Assembly (NCBI RefSeq): GCF_004006395.2
Contig: NZ_CP029758.2
Location: 2,728,001 to 2,792,000, forward strand
Reading direction: 5' to 3'
Origin: Clostridium sp. AWRP
Lineage (GTDB): Bacteria; Bacillota; Clostridia; Clostridiales; Clostridiaceae
Length of the DNA: 64,000 bases
The translations under genes were made by a program, and so were the position numbers. How positions within the stretch are numbered: position 1 is the first letter of the stretch; every line of letters begins with the position of its first letter. The notes under the pieces are model-generated. The model did not search any database and was not told the origin of the DNA. It saw only the letters and a program-made list of their open reading frames with translations. This document shows positions 43,371 through 52,835 of the stretch, piece after piece.

Positions 43371-43520
43371 TGCACAAGTCAAAATCAAGCAGATCATTCC
43401 TCCATGCAAGCTCTACCCTATGACTTTGCATGGAGTTAAAACAATGTTTAACATCATCCCTATTCACCCCTATAGACATTATTATACCAATAATACTTCT
43501 ATTTTACATTAACCTATAAT
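43371..43520. repeat. Repeat R2, copy A, with conserved hairpin
   Basis: About 150 bp nearly identical to 62408-62558. Contains CTCCATGCAA/TTGCATGGAG (43400-43435), a perfect 10-bp stem. Read leftward it also encodes an open start MSIGVNRDDVKHCFNSMQSH. See copy B. Confidence 0.8.
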
Positions 43521-43525
43521 ATATG

Positions 43526-43562
43526 AAAAACGCCATAAAATTTCTAAAATAATACGGCGTTT
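43526..43562 (-). terminator. Terminator of the DUF1177 operon (repeat R3, copy A)
   Basis: AAACGCC pairs with GGCGTTT across an AT-rich loop; read leftward a TTTTT run follows. The hairpin and its flanks (43524-43590) recur at 62703-62773. Confidence 0.75.
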
Positions 43563-43755
43563 CAGTAAATTATTTACTTTTTAATTGTTATGTTGAATAT
43601 GAAAAATGTGAATTATATTCATTTTATTCTGCGATATAAATTGAAATTTGACTTAATATTCATTCAGATAGACATTTTAACTATAGCTATAATACACGCT
43701 TCTGTAATAGCAAACAGTTTTAATATTATTATTTTCCTGATAATTATTTTTTATC

Positions 43756-44679
43756 TTACTTTTGTAACTTGGTCATACTACCATAAATTTCATTCAATTT
43801 TTTAAATTCATCCTCATCGTAAAAACTGCAATTATTTTTTCCAAAAGCCTTAGCTACTTCTATTGCAAAGCCTGCTGCCAGTGATATGTCTTCTATGTGA
43901 CTTGCACCCGTGTCACACCCTGCAACTAGCGATTCTGTAGTTATTGCTACCCCAACAACCGGCGAGCTTGTCGCAGTAGATGGCTGTAATATACTATTGA
44001 TATGAGAAATTCCATTTCCATAAGGAGTAATATCCTGCACAGCTATTGGAAATGTAACTCCCTTTTCTCCACTAGTTTTTTCTAGTATTTCGAGTAAATC
44101 ATAGGATACCTTAAGTATATATCCTTCTTTAACCGTAGGAGATATTGCCACTCCTTTATGGTTAACAATCTTATTTCCTTTTGTAGTATCAATAGATAGT
44201 ATAGCATCCATTTTTGATTCAACTTCATTTTCATTCATAGTATACATATTAACCGGTGAATTCATAAATGGAGCAGGCTTATGCTCCAAAGTAGGAGCAT
44301 TAGGGCAAATATGAGTAGATATTATTACATCACCTTTTAATTTATCCCCTTTATCGCTCATAATTCCAAGCTTGTAAGCTGCAGTAAGTGCTGCTACCGC
44401 TCCATCTCCATCAGACACCATTCCAATGACATCTGGTCTTGCTCCAATACCTCCAAGCCTTCCAACAACACCCAGAGTAGGTGCAGATCCACCTTGAGAT
44501 TTTCCATTGATTCCAGAAATTCTTATTTTTACAAAATCAGTATATCCTTTATCACCAAATATTCTTGTGCTATTAATATCCTTTATGCCATTTTCTTTGA
44601 AAAAATCCACAACTTTTTCTCCATCTATCTCCGGATCATCCAGTAATTCATATATATCAATGGCTTGCTTTAATATCAT
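43756..44679 (-). CDS. DUF1177 protein
   Basis: 307 residues, full DUF1177. Seen: EIDGEKVVDFFKENGI, GKSQGGSAPTLGVVGRLGGI (about 79-98), VSDGDGAVAALTAAYKLG (about 108), ISTHICPNAPTLEHKPAPFM (about 140-159) and VAGCDTGASHIED near the C-terminus. Conserved Asp, His and Cys positions suggest an enzyme, perhaps metal-dependent, but no reaction is established. Last gene of the nitrilase/permease/DUF917/HyuA operon, 20 bp after hyuA. Confidence 0.85.
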   Translation of the reverse strand: MILKQAIDIYELLDDPEIDGEKVVDFFKENGIKDINSTRIFGDKGYTDFVKIRISGINGKSQGGSAPTLGVVGRLGGIGARPDVIGMVSDGDGAVAALTAAYKLGIMSDKGDKLKGDVIISTHICPNAPTLEHKPAPFMNSPVNMYTMNENEVESKMDAILSIDTTKGNKIVNHKGVAISPTVKEGYILKVSYDLLEILEKTSGEKGVTFPIAVQDITPYGNGISHINSILQPSTATSSPVVGVAITTESLVAGCDTGASHIEDISLAAGFAIEVAKAFGKNNCSFYDEDEFKKLNEIYGSMTKLQK

Positions 44680-44699
44680 ATTTATTCCTCCAAGTATAG

Positions 44700-46250
44700 T
44701 TATTTTAAGAGATCTCCTGCAGCTTTCACTCTTATCCTTGTTGCATTTCCTGGAATATACGCAAGTGGTACATCATCAATATCTACAATCTCTATGGATG
44801 AAGGATCAGCCCCTGCTTTAATTGCTTGTTCAATAGCCATATTTTTGGCTTCTTCGATAGCTTCGTCTCGTCCGATCTTATCAAGCATAAATATTCTTTC
44901 AACCTGGCCACTTATCTGGGCTATTGCTGCACCAATAGCATTTGCTACATCAAAATAATCGGGTCTTATTACTTCTGATGCTCCTGCCAATTTATCTGGA
45001 AGGAGCACACTTCCTCCACCTACCAATACAACTTTCATATCACTTGCATTTGTCTTTATCCTATCAATTGACCCTTCTGCCATATCTATTATTTTTTCAT
45101 ATACTTCTTTTGCCATGTTTGAGTCAACTTCTTTTACTTTTGCATTGTCACCTATTTTAACTATACCAAGTGAGGTTACTATATCCGAAGCAGTAAGCGT
45201 ATCTCCTCCAAAACACAGTGCCTTTTCTATGAGTTTATATCCAACACTATCAGGTCCAATTGAAACTTTATTATCAACTTTTCGTATAACAGTTCCTCCA
45301 CCAAGTCCTATAGATACAAGATCTGGCATACGGAAATTTGTTCTTACACCTCCTATTTCAACTGCAGTAGAAGACTCCCTAGGAAATCCATTTATAAGTA
45401 CACCAATATCCGTAGTTGTCCCTCCTACATCTACAACAAGTGCATTTTTTTGTTTTGCAAGATAAGAAGCTCCTCTAAGACTATTAGTTGGTCCACAGGC
45501 AATAGTAAGTATGGGATATTTCATTGCATAATCCACAGACATAAGTGTACCATCATTTTGCCCAATATAAACCTGACAGTTTATATTTTCATTTTTAAGT
45601 GCTTTTATAAAGCCTTTAACAGTAGTCTCTGCAACATCTACCAGAGATGCATTTAATATATTTGCATTTTCACGTTCTAGAAAACCTATACTTCCAATTT
45701 CAGACGATAGAGATACTGGTACATCGGGCATCTCATGTTTAAAAATTTCTGCAGCTTTGATTTCATGTTCATTTGATACAGGTGAAAATACAGATGTAAC
45801 TTCTATAGAATTGACTTTTCCTTTTATTTCCTTTGCTATTTTTCTCAAATATTCTTCATCAAGTGTTGAAATTTCACTTCCATCAAATTCAAATCCGCCT
45901 TTAACCATATACCTAAAATCACCTATTGCTTCTTTAAGATCTTCAGGCCATCCTGTCATTGGCTTTATTGCTGTAGTAGCAGGAAGTCCAATCCTTATAA
46001 CACCAACTTTGTTTAACCTTTTACGTTCAACAATTGCATTAGTACAGTGTGTAGTTCCAAGCATAGCATATTTTATATCTTCTCTTGGTACATCACTTAT
46101 TCTTAAAACTTCCAAAAGTGACTTGTATATTCCTGAACTTACATCTAAAGTAGTTGGCGTTTTTATTTTCGCTACAGGAATTAAACTTTCATCAAGAATT
46201 ACTGCATCCGTGTTGGTTCCCCCAACATCTATACCAATTCTATATTTCAT
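44700..46250 (-). CDS. Hydantoinase/oxoprolinase subunit A-like protein
   Basis: 516 residues from the ATG at 46250; a longer frame upstream overlaps DUF917 and lacks a site, whereas GGGGAG precedes this ATG. Actin-like ATPase fold: RIGIDVGGTNTDAVILDE at the N-terminus, MLGTTHCTNAIVERKRL (about 66-82), VDVGGTTTDIGVL (about 272), ISIGLGGGTV-type loop (VSIGLGGGTVIRK) and VLVGGGSVLLP (about 413). HyuA/OplA proteins cleave cyclic amides such as hydantoins or 5-oxoproline with ATP, usually with a B subunit. No HyuB is present; DUF917 and DUF1177 take its place. It follows DUF917 by 1 bp. Confidence 0.88.
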   Translation of the reverse strand: MKYRIGIDVGGTNTDAVILDESLIPVAKIKTPTTLDVSSGIYKSLLEVLRISDVPREDIKYAMLGTTHCTNAIVERKRLNKVGVIRIGLPATTAIKPMTGWPEDLKEAIGDFRYMVKGGFEFDGSEISTLDEEYLRKIAKEIKGKVNSIEVTSVFSPVSNEHEIKAAEIFKHEMPDVPVSLSSEIGSIGFLERENANILNASLVDVAETTVKGFIKALKNENINCQVYIGQNDGTLMSVDYAMKYPILTIACGPTNSLRGASYLAKQKNALVVDVGGTTTDIGVLINGFPRESSTAVEIGGVRTNFRMPDLVSIGLGGGTVIRKVDNKVSIGPDSVGYKLIEKALCFGGDTLTASDIVTSLGIVKIGDNAKVKEVDSNMAKEVYEKIIDMAEGSIDRIKTNASDMKVVLVGGGSVLLPDKLAGASEVIRPDYFDVANAIGAAIAQISGQVERIFMLDKIGRDEAIEEAKNMAIEQAIKAGADPSSIEIVDIDDVPLAYIPGNATRIRVKAAGDLLK

Positions 46251-46251
46251 T

Positions 46252-47352
46252 TTAAAACTCCCCCATTCCACTTTTGATTCTTTGTTCAATAGGAACATAC
46301 TCTACATCATAGCCAAAATATTTTGGTCCTACAGTTCTAATTCCCGCTTCAGTTCTCCATTTTTCATCACAAGGTATGCAGATTACAACTCCCCTGTTTC
46401 CATATCTAAGTGTTTCCGTTGTTATAGCATGTCCCGTTTCAATATCAAGTACAACAATAAGATCTGGAACTGTAGCCAGTACTTTTCCATCATCAGTCTG
46501 TGCCATTAAATTTTCATTTTGAAATTCAATTTTAATTGATTTTCCCTTATATTCATCAATACCTGTCATTTTATTTTCTCCACGCACAAATCCACCGTCT
46601 GTTTTTCTCAATATATCACATACCTTACCTTTAAATAATTCAAATCCGCCACTTGCTTTGAGTACCGCATCAACAGGATTTGTATTATTATTTTTTGCTA
46701 TTCTTATTGCACGTCCAACTTTTTCAGTTCTACTTATAATTCCTTTAATTGAAGTTTCTTTGACTTGAGTCCCTGTCATAGCATAACTTGCCATCATCGT
46801 TGAGCCACCAGATACTACAGTTACAGCCCTAGCTAAAGTTTCAGTCCACTTATTGTTTATAGTATTAAACATAGTAGCATTTCCCTTTTCATCACACAAT
46901 ATCATTGGAGTTGATTTTACTCCACCAAGACTAAAAGTTACCATTTGAAGTTCTGGAAAAGCTCTTCCCATTCCATCTGCATCTACAACAGGTATACCTA
47001 GTGCTGCTGCCACTGCAAAAGGTATCATAGAATTAAGCCCTCCTGCTTCAATTGGAATTGTAGCAGAAATTTCTTTTCCAAGATAATCTTTTAAAAGTGA
47101 AAAAGCACTTAAGGCTTCTTTACCGTTAGGTATTTTTTCAATTAAAATAGTCGGTGCCCCCATCATGGAACTAGGTACAACAATTGCATCCCCTGGTACT
47201 TCATCCACATCAAGTAGTGTAACTTCTCCATAAGTTTTTATAGCATCAATAGCCATAAGTTTGCCAACATATGGATCTCCTCCGCCACCTGTACCATATA
47301 CTGCAGCTCCAACTGCTATATCCTCAATTTCTTTAACACCTATTTTCCTCAT
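46252..47352 (-). CDS. DUF917 protein
   Basis: 366 residues from the ATG at 47352 (MRKIGVKEIEDIA); an ATG 18 bases earlier is possible. DUF917 features: AVYGTGGGGDPYVGKLMA (about 18-35), VVPSSMMGAPTI, PIEAGGLNSMIPFAVAAALG (about 103-122), VVDADGMGRAFPELQMVTF, and a C-terminal beta-rich half with VPDLIVVLDIETGHAITTE. It is regularly found next to or fused with HyuA-type proteins and probably forms a complex with it; its own chemistry is not known. Confidence 0.88.
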   Translation of the reverse strand: MRKIGVKEIEDIAVGAAVYGTGGGGDPYVGKLMAIDAIKTYGEVTLLDVDEVPGDAIVVPSSMMGAPTILIEKIPNGKEALSAFSLLKDYLGKEISATIPIEAGGLNSMIPFAVAAALGIPVVDADGMGRAFPELQMVTFSLGGVKSTPMILCDEKGNATMFNTINNKWTETLARAVTVVSGGSTMMASYAMTGTQVKETSIKGIISRTEKVGRAIRIAKNNNTNPVDAVLKASGGFELFKGKVCDILRKTDGGFVRGENKMTGIDEYKGKSIKIEFQNENLMAQTDDGKVLATVPDLIVVLDIETGHAITTETLRYGNRGVVICIPCDEKWRTEAGIRTVGPKYFGYDVEYVPIEQRIKSGMGEF

Positions 47353-47356
47353 AGCC

Positions 47357-47509
47357 TTACTTCCCTTCATTTACTATTAATTGTACTAATTTATCTGATA
47401 CACTATTAAGCATCTTTTCAAATGCTGCATCATCACTCATACATAGAGATTTTTCCTCATTTATTATATTGGCTATCTTATTTAAATTTTCATCTTCATC
47501 TCTTCCCAA
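47357..47509 (-). CDS. Small acidic protein in the DUF917/HyuA operon
   Basis: 50 residues from a TTG at 47509 preceded closely by AGAGG. It begins GRDEDENLNKIANIINEEK, continues SLCMSDDAAFEKMLNSV and ends VQLIVNEGK with TAA five bases before the DUF917 start. Composition is that of a real helical protein and it exactly fills the gap between the permease and DUF917 genes. Too short for default gene callers. The start is uncertain; the frame is open further upstream with non-standard codons. Possibly an accessory subunit. Confidence 0.5.
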   Translation of the reverse strand: MGRDEDENLNKIANIINEEKSLCMSDDAAFEKMLNSVSDKLVQLIVNEGK

Positions 47510-47535
47510 TTTACCTCTACTAGCAATAATTATTG

Positions 47536-48858
47536 TTATATATCCCCAGTTCTCTTAAATTCAATTTTTTCACTTTTAGTTACAACTTTATATGTCATAG
47601 ATACTAAGTAGTAAATAATTGCGCCAGCAAGTAGAGACATTATTGCAGGTATTCCTATATTTATGAATTTTCCAATAATTGATGCTATAATCCATGATGC
47701 TATTGCAATAGGATTTATTATCTCACAGCTCTCTGGAAGATTTTCATCATGTCTTGTTGCTTCAAGTAATTTTCTATCTCTTTTTAATATATAATAATCA
47801 ACAAAAATAATACCTGCAACAGGAGGTAATGTAACCCCAAGTAAAGTCAAGAAACTCTGAAAATAATTTATAATACCTAACATAGATAAAATTGTACTAA
47901 ATATTCCTATTGCCCAAGTAGCAGCAGACCTATTTAATTTTATATTAAATATAGCATCTATCATGTTAGTTATACCAAGACTTGCTGAATATAAATTTAT
48001 ATCATTTATCTTAAGTGTAGAAAAAATTACAATACCTGCACCAAGCCATCCTGTTATAGACAACATTATGCTTACAATATCACTTGTCCTAACTGCAAGA
48101 GCCATTAAAACACCAAGTAAATTTATAGTTAATTCACCAACAAATGTACTTACAAGAGTAGCGGCAAAGACATCTTTAGGTCCTTTCATATAACGGCTTA
48201 AATCAGGAGTTATTATTGCACCTGTTATAAATCCTCCTGCAACCATAGTTGTTGCAGCACCCATAGAAAGAATTTTTCCTGCAGGTTGTGCATTCATTAT
48301 AAGATTTCCTATATCATGTCCCGACAACAATTTAAATCCAGCATATACCATGGTACACAAGAAAAGTGGTAAAGTAATATCAGCTGTAATACTTAATACC
48401 TTATATCCGTAAACTACTATAATTGTAACTGCGAGACCTGTAATAGCAGACCAAATTTGCATATTAAAAATTCCAGTTGCTTTGTATATCCCCTCTGCAA
48501 AAACAGAATTTTGTATTCCAAACCACCCCATCAGAGATATTGCTATAATTCCTCCTATTATTGATGAACCAGCTTTTCCAAATCCAGACCATCTTGAAAG
48601 AAGGCTTGTAGAAAGTCCTTCTTTAGCAGCTGCTGCACCTATAGCAAAACTTACTGCCTGGAGAATAACACTTCCAAATATTGTAGCCCAGAAGGCACCC
48701 CAAAATGTCATTCCATAACCAAGAGCAGCTCCAAGCATAACTTGTGAAACACATGCCAAACAACCAAGTCTTATTATAAGTACCTCCCACATAGGTCTTC
48801 TTACACTACTGGGCACTCTGCTTAATGCATAATCGTCTCCTGCTTTTTCTTTTGACAT
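47536..48858 (-). CDS. NCS1-type (cytosine/purine/hydantoin) permease
   Basis: 440 residues, about 12 helices. NCS1/CodB-like features: SRVPSSVRRPMWEVLIIRLG before helix 1, VMLGAALGYGMTFWGAFWAT, LSRWSGFGKAGSS in helix 3, ITPDLSRYMKGPKDVF (about 218-233) and a C-terminal GVTLPPVAGIIFVDYYILKR. It likely imports a nucleobase-like cyclic amide, matching the hydantoinase-type enzymes downstream. Confidence 0.88.
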   Translation of the reverse strand: MSKEKAGDDYALSRVPSSVRRPMWEVLIIRLGCLACVSQVMLGAALGYGMTFWGAFWATIFGSVILQAVSFAIGAAAAKEGLSTSLLSRWSGFGKAGSSIIGGIIAISLMGWFGIQNSVFAEGIYKATGIFNMQIWSAITGLAVTIIVVYGYKVLSITADITLPLFLCTMVYAGFKLLSGHDIGNLIMNAQPAGKILSMGAATTMVAGGFITGAIITPDLSRYMKGPKDVFAATLVSTFVGELTINLLGVLMALAVRTSDIVSIMLSITGWLGAGIVIFSTLKINDINLYSASLGITNMIDAIFNIKLNRSAATWAIGIFSTILSMLGIINYFQSFLTLLGVTLPPVAGIIFVDYYILKRDRKLLEATRHDENLPESCEIINPIAIASWIIASIIGKFINIGIPAIMSLLAGAIIYYLVSMTYKVVTKSEKIEFKRTGDI

Positions 48859-48880
48859 TTAAATCACTCCTCAATTTTCA

Positions 48881-49702
48881 TTAGTATTCTTCAACAATTT
48901 TTTTATAGATAAGTGGCTTTCTGTCTCTCAAATATGGTATTTCACTTCTAAATTTACTTATATCATCAAGATCAATTTCTATAACATCAACTTCTTCCAA
49001 ATCTTTTGGCAATTCCTTTATAATCGAACTGTTTGGTGCACATATTTTACTTTTCCCAAATAAATGCAAATCTCCTTCTATTCCAACTCTATTTACACCT
49101 ATAGTAAAAAGTACATTTTCAAGAGCTCTCTGAGCAAGATTGAGATCCCACATATATTCATCTTGTATTCTCCATGCTGCAGGAATAAACACCATATCTG
49201 CTCCTTCAAGTGCCAATGTTCTACATGCTTCTGGAAATCCAGCATCATAACATATGATAATTCCTATTTTCCCCAATTTAGTATTAAAAACCTTATAGTC
49301 TGACCCTTCCCTATAATAAAGTTTTTCAGCACCACAGAGATGAGTTTTTGCATAACTTCCAAGAATATTACCACCATTATCAAATAACACAGCTGAATTA
49401 TATAGCACACCTTTTATTCCTCTTACTTCTCCAAAAGGAGCAATCACAAAAACATTATATTTTTTTGCAGCCTCGGACATATTCTTTACTATAAAATCAT
49501 AATAATTTTCTCCCAAAATGTTCGTTTGATTCTTTAAAATATCAAGATTATATCCAGTAGCAAAAAGTTCAGGTAAACATACTATATCCGCTTTTTCACA
49601 GCTTGCCTGTTTTATAAAGCTTACAGCTCTTTTTACATTTTCCTCTACATCTCCAAGCTTTGAATTCATTTGAATCAAACCTATATTAACGGTTTTACTC
49701 AT
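48881..49702 (-). CDS. Nitrilase-superfamily carbon-nitrogen hydrolase
   Basis: 273 residues. The catalytic triad is visible: Glu in CLPELFATGYN (about 44), Lys in KTHLCGAEKLYYREG (about 118) and Cys in IIICYDAGFPEACR (about 150). This family hydrolyses omega-amides or N-carbamoyl compounds. In an operon with HyuA- and NCS1-like proteins, an N-carbamoyl amidase or omega-amidase role is plausible. First gene of the operon; GGGGGTGG lies before the ATG. Confidence 0.88.
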   Translation of the reverse strand: MSKTVNIGLIQMNSKLGDVEENVKRAVSFIKQASCEKADIVCLPELFATGYNLDILKNQTNILGENYYDFIVKNMSEAAKKYNVFVIAPFGEVRGIKGVLYNSAVLFDNGGNILGSYAKTHLCGAEKLYYREGSDYKVFNTKLGKIGIIICYDAGFPEACRTLALEGADMVFIPAAWRIQDEYMWDLNLAQRALENVLFTIGVNRVGIEGDLHLFGKSKICAPNSSIIKELPKDLEEVDVIEIDLDDISKFRSEIPYLRDRKPLIYKKIVEEY

Positions 49703-49776
49703 TTAACCACCCCCTTAATTTATTTATTGTTTAGATGATAGCAAAAACTTTGAGCAATTAATATAAGCACTTTCAT

Positions 49777-49827
49777 AAAAAAAGCCGTAGTTTTTTATGA
49801 TAATTCATAAAAACTATAGCTTTTTTT
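49777..49827. terminator. Terminator between pucR-type gene and nitrilase operon
   Basis: A long stem, AAAAAAAGC-type arms around GTAGTTTTTTATGA/TCATAAAAACTATAGC, with T runs on exit in both directions. It separates the regulator transcript from the catabolic operon. Confidence 0.7.
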
Positions 49828-49866
49828 GATTTATATTAAATATCATGCAGTATTTTTTGTAATTTA

Positions 49867-51558
49867 TCAATTTGATTTTTGAACCTCATAAATTATTATC
49901 CCCATGTATAACATAAAAATTCCTTCTGATGTGTTTAAAGAATAACCGGTAATTTCCTTAATTTTATTTAACCTATATCTTAATGTTTCAGCATGAATAA
50001 ACAATTTATCCGAAGTATATTTTTTATTCATATTGTAAATCAAATACATTTTCAATGTCTCTAATAACATAGCATTGTGTTTAGAATCGTAGTCCTCCAA
50101 TTTTGAAATTATACTATCATAGGAATTGTACAATTCTTTATTATCTTCAAGTAATCCAATAATTTTTGCAAATCTCAGCGAATCATTTTTAGCAATTAAA
50201 TTATTAGTAGGAAATATTGCAGATATCATACTCTCATAATACATATTTTTAATATATGTAAAATCTGCATATTTATCTGAAATTCCGTAAGATATACTAA
50301 TTTCATCTTTCCAGTTTTTACATAAAATTTGTACTTTTTTCTTTATGTCCTGTAAAATATTATCCCTCAATGGAAAAAGTACAAAAACATTATTGTGCTT
50401 CTCTGTAATTAAGAAACCATTCTTGTCCAATATACGTATTAAGATAATATCATAAAATTGTTTTTTATAATCGTTAATCTTATCTTTTATTGAATCATTA
50501 TATAAAAAGTGAAAACATATTCCAACAAATTTATCTTTACCTGTCCATTGAAAAATTTCGCGTATATTTAAAAAGAAACTTTTACTTAGATTATCTTTAT
50601 TCATTATGATTTCAGTAACCATTTTCTTAATTTTTAAATTGTTAAAATGATCTCCTACATTATTTACCATCTTGGAAGATATAATCCAGCATCCATAATT
50701 AATTGTTTTTCTCAAAACTTTATCTTCCAAATCATCTCCTATCCTTATAAAATATCCTAAAGTTTTATCTCTATTCTTTATTTCATGCTTATTTATATAT
50801 ACATTGTCAACCTGAATTTGCTTATTACTATTTACTTCATAAAACTTACCTATATTGTCTATGATTTTTTCTATTATTAATCCATGTTGTGAGCTTTTTA
50901 CACTTTTTGATATAAGATTATACACACAATCAAATATTAAAACACTTGAATCAGTAAGCATTGCTATAAATTCTACAATTTGCTGTGTATTTTCACCATT
51001 TATAATTATATTGTTAAATTTTTCAAGAATGGATTTTTGTTCTAAAAGATATTTGTTCTTATTATAAAAAAGTGCCTCATAAAATTGTGATACTGCATCT
51101 GTATATATTAATTCAAATGGTAAAAGAATAAGGGGCAGTGAATATTTACAAGATTGCTCAATCATTTTTTCTGGTATCATCTTTAAATATCTATTCCTCT
51201 TTATTCCAAATGCCGATACTCCTTTTTGATGAAGCCTATATATAATATCATCATATTTTTCTTTATTGTCCTTAAATGCATACCCAGAGCTTACCAAAAA
51301 TTCTCCCCCTCTTAGCCAATCAACACCATCAGGAGTTTCAAGTATAGTTAAATCCTTACACTGTTTATTTATTCCACTTTCACCTGAAATTAATTTACAT
51401 CCTTTAAAAATAGGTATCTTAAGTACATCACTTACAGGTAAACTACTAGTCCCATATTCTATTTTTGTTTTCTGTATCTGTTCATTAAATAAATTCATGT
51501 GCTTATTCAAATTTTCATCTCCAATATGGACATTTTCTGATTTTTTAATATAATGCAA
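49867..51558 (-). CDS. PucR-family transcriptional regulator
   Basis: Up to 563 residues. A PucR N-terminal domain at about 42-165 (VSDVLKIPIFKGCKLISGES, then LRGGEFLVSSGYAF) is followed by a GGDEF-like/central region and a C-terminal PucR HTH_30 (AETLRYRLNKIKEITGYSL, about 526-544). PucR proteins sense purine- or nucleobase-like substrates, fitting the cytosine-permease-like gene downstream. The start is unclear: TTG 51558 has no site, while TTG 51510 follows GGAGATG at good spacing and leaves the domains intact. Probably activates the nitrilase operon. Confidence 0.85.
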   Translation of the reverse strand: MHYIKKSENVHIGDENLNKHMNLFNEQIQKTKIEYGTSSLPVSDVLKIPIFKGCKLISGESGINKQCKDLTILETPDGVDWLRGGEFLVSSGYAFKDNKEKYDDIIYRLHQKGVSAFGIKRNRYLKMIPEKMIEQSCKYSLPLILLPFELIYTDAVSQFYEALFYNKNKYLLEQKSILEKFNNIIINGENTQQIVEFIAMLTDSSVLIFDCVYNLISKSVKSSQHGLIIEKIIDNIGKFYEVNSNKQIQVDNVYINKHEIKNRDKTLGYFIRIGDDLEDKVLRKTINYGCWIISSKMVNNVGDHFNNLKIKKMVTEIIMNKDNLSKSFFLNIREIFQWTGKDKFVGICFHFLYNDSIKDKINDYKKQFYDIILIRILDKNGFLITEKHNNVFVLFPLRDNILQDIKKKVQILCKNWKDEISISYGISDKYADFTYIKNMYYESMISAIFPTNNLIAKNDSLRFAKIIGLLEDNKELYNSYDSIISKLEDYDSKHNAMLLETLKMYLIYNMNKKYTSDKLFIHAETLRYRLNKIKEITGYSLNTSEGIFMLYMGIIIYEVQKSN

Positions 51559-52252
51559 TCTAAGTATGTTTTAAAATTCAAATCGTTTTTTATAGTATAC
51601 CCAATTCACTATCAATTGTCCAAATATATTTAGTGATGAATTGTGTCAATTTACTTATAAGTTAAAAAATCAATAGCTTCATTAATAATATTAACTGCTT
51701 TATTTACAATATCATATTCTACTGAGATTTTTTATTGAATAAAGCGTTAATTAATTATTTGAAGCCCAAAAAAGAGCAGAAGAATCCTATTCCAATAAAG
51801 ATAAATTTGAGAGTGTGAGACTTTTTCTGTCTTAATTTCAAATATATAATTTAAAAATTCTTATAAAAATAACGCCTAAGAAAAAAGGCGTTATTTTTAT
51901 AAGAATTTTATTCGGGAAGTCTGCCATCATACATTATGGATAGTTCACCATAAACCTTATGTTCTTGTTACATAGTGAGTCATTCCAATTTTTGATGCTT
52001 TAATTGAACTAGTTGATAAAGTTGTAGTTAAAATTAAAGACATGAGTGAAATACTTATAAGTGTTTTTATATTTTTTATATACATATTTTTCAAATTAAT
52101 TATAGCCCTATTTTAATTTTTTATATCAATCGATTGATTTTGAATACAATAAATATGTATATGTATAAATAAAGTTTCACAACAACCCCCTGAGGTCGTT
52201 ACAAAAATTGGAAATTTTTGTTTGCTATGATTTAAAACCACCAGAATTAATA
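51559..52252. other. Intergenic region
   Basis: About 0.7 kb without an intact gene. It holds the large inverted repeat at 51854-51909. A rightward open piece near 51760-51830 (EAQKRAEESYSNKDKFE) may be the tail of a lost gene, but this is too short to name. Confidence 0.5.
51854..51909. repeat. Perfect 23-bp inverted repeat
   Basis: AAAATTCTTATAAAAATAACGCC and its exact complement flank a 10-base A-rich loop (arms written in full elsewhere as 51854-51876 and 51887-51909). Could act as a bidirectional terminator, including for the TetR gene 340 bp away, or be a miniature element. Confidence 0.7.
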
Positions 52253-52816
52253 TTATCCCTTTATTCCATCAATAAAATAATCTAATAACACTTCTGTGTC
52301 TTTGGTCGCATTATATATTTCTGGGTGCTTAAGAATTTGCATAACACAGGAATGTATGAAGTTAATTAGTAGATTTGTATCTACACTTTCTTTTAACAGT
52401 CCTGATTTTTTACCTTCATTAAGAAAATTTGTAAAGCTCTGAAAATATTCTTCCATACCATTATTGATTGCTTTTTCCACGCTAGGATATTGAAGAAAAA
52501 TCTGACTTAACTTATCTAAAGAAAATTTTGCAATAAATTCCGACAAAAGGGTTGCACTATCTCTTAGTGTGCAAAAGAAGTCTCTATCTTGGATTAATAA
52601 ATCTTGCATTGCTTTATTATGCTTATCAAGTTCTTTTAAAAGAGTATCTTTAATAAGTTCCTCCTTTTTACTAATAATTCTATAAAGAGTATCTTTCGCA
52701 ATACCACTTTTTTTACATACCGTATCCATGGTCCATCCTTTTGCACCATAAGTAAAAATCAAGTTTAATGTCTCTTCATATATTCTATCAATAATATCAC
52801 AATTATTTATTTTCAA
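52253..52816 (-). CDS. TetR-family regulator
   Basis: 187 residues from a TTG with AAAGGAGAAG upstream. The N-terminal TetR HTH is complete (TFGAKGWTMDTVCKKSGIAK-like: IFTYGAKGWTMDTV, AKDTLYRIISKKEELI, about 18-54), with a helical ligand domain after it. It lies 20 bp downstream of the amidohydrolase gene in the same direction, so it probably controls its own operon through the palindrome at 54182-54213. Confidence 0.88.
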   Translation of the reverse strand: MKINNCDIIDRIYEETLNLIFTYGAKGWTMDTVCKKSGIAKDTLYRIISKKEELIKDTLLKELDKHNKAMQDLLIQDRDFFCTLRDSATLLSEFIAKFSLDKLSQIFLQYPSVEKAINNGMEEYFQSFTNFLNEGKKSGLLKESVDTNLLINFIHSCVMQILKHPEIYNATKDTEVLLDYFIDGIKG

Positions 52817-52835
52817 AACACTTCTCCTTTAAATA

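Larger units (their letters stand above)
42843..43755. other. Gene graveyard with repeats
   Basis: Besides the fragment and repeats listed separately, this 0.9-kb stretch has no intact gene. Rightward frames here (for example 43093-43305 and 43590-43805) have no binding site and low-complexity composition. Confidence 0.6.

Noticed and set aside
43590..43805. Rightward ORF of 71 codons opposite the end of the DUF1177 gene
   Set aside because: Hydrophobic low-complexity AT translation, no ribosome binding site, overlaps a well-supported gene.
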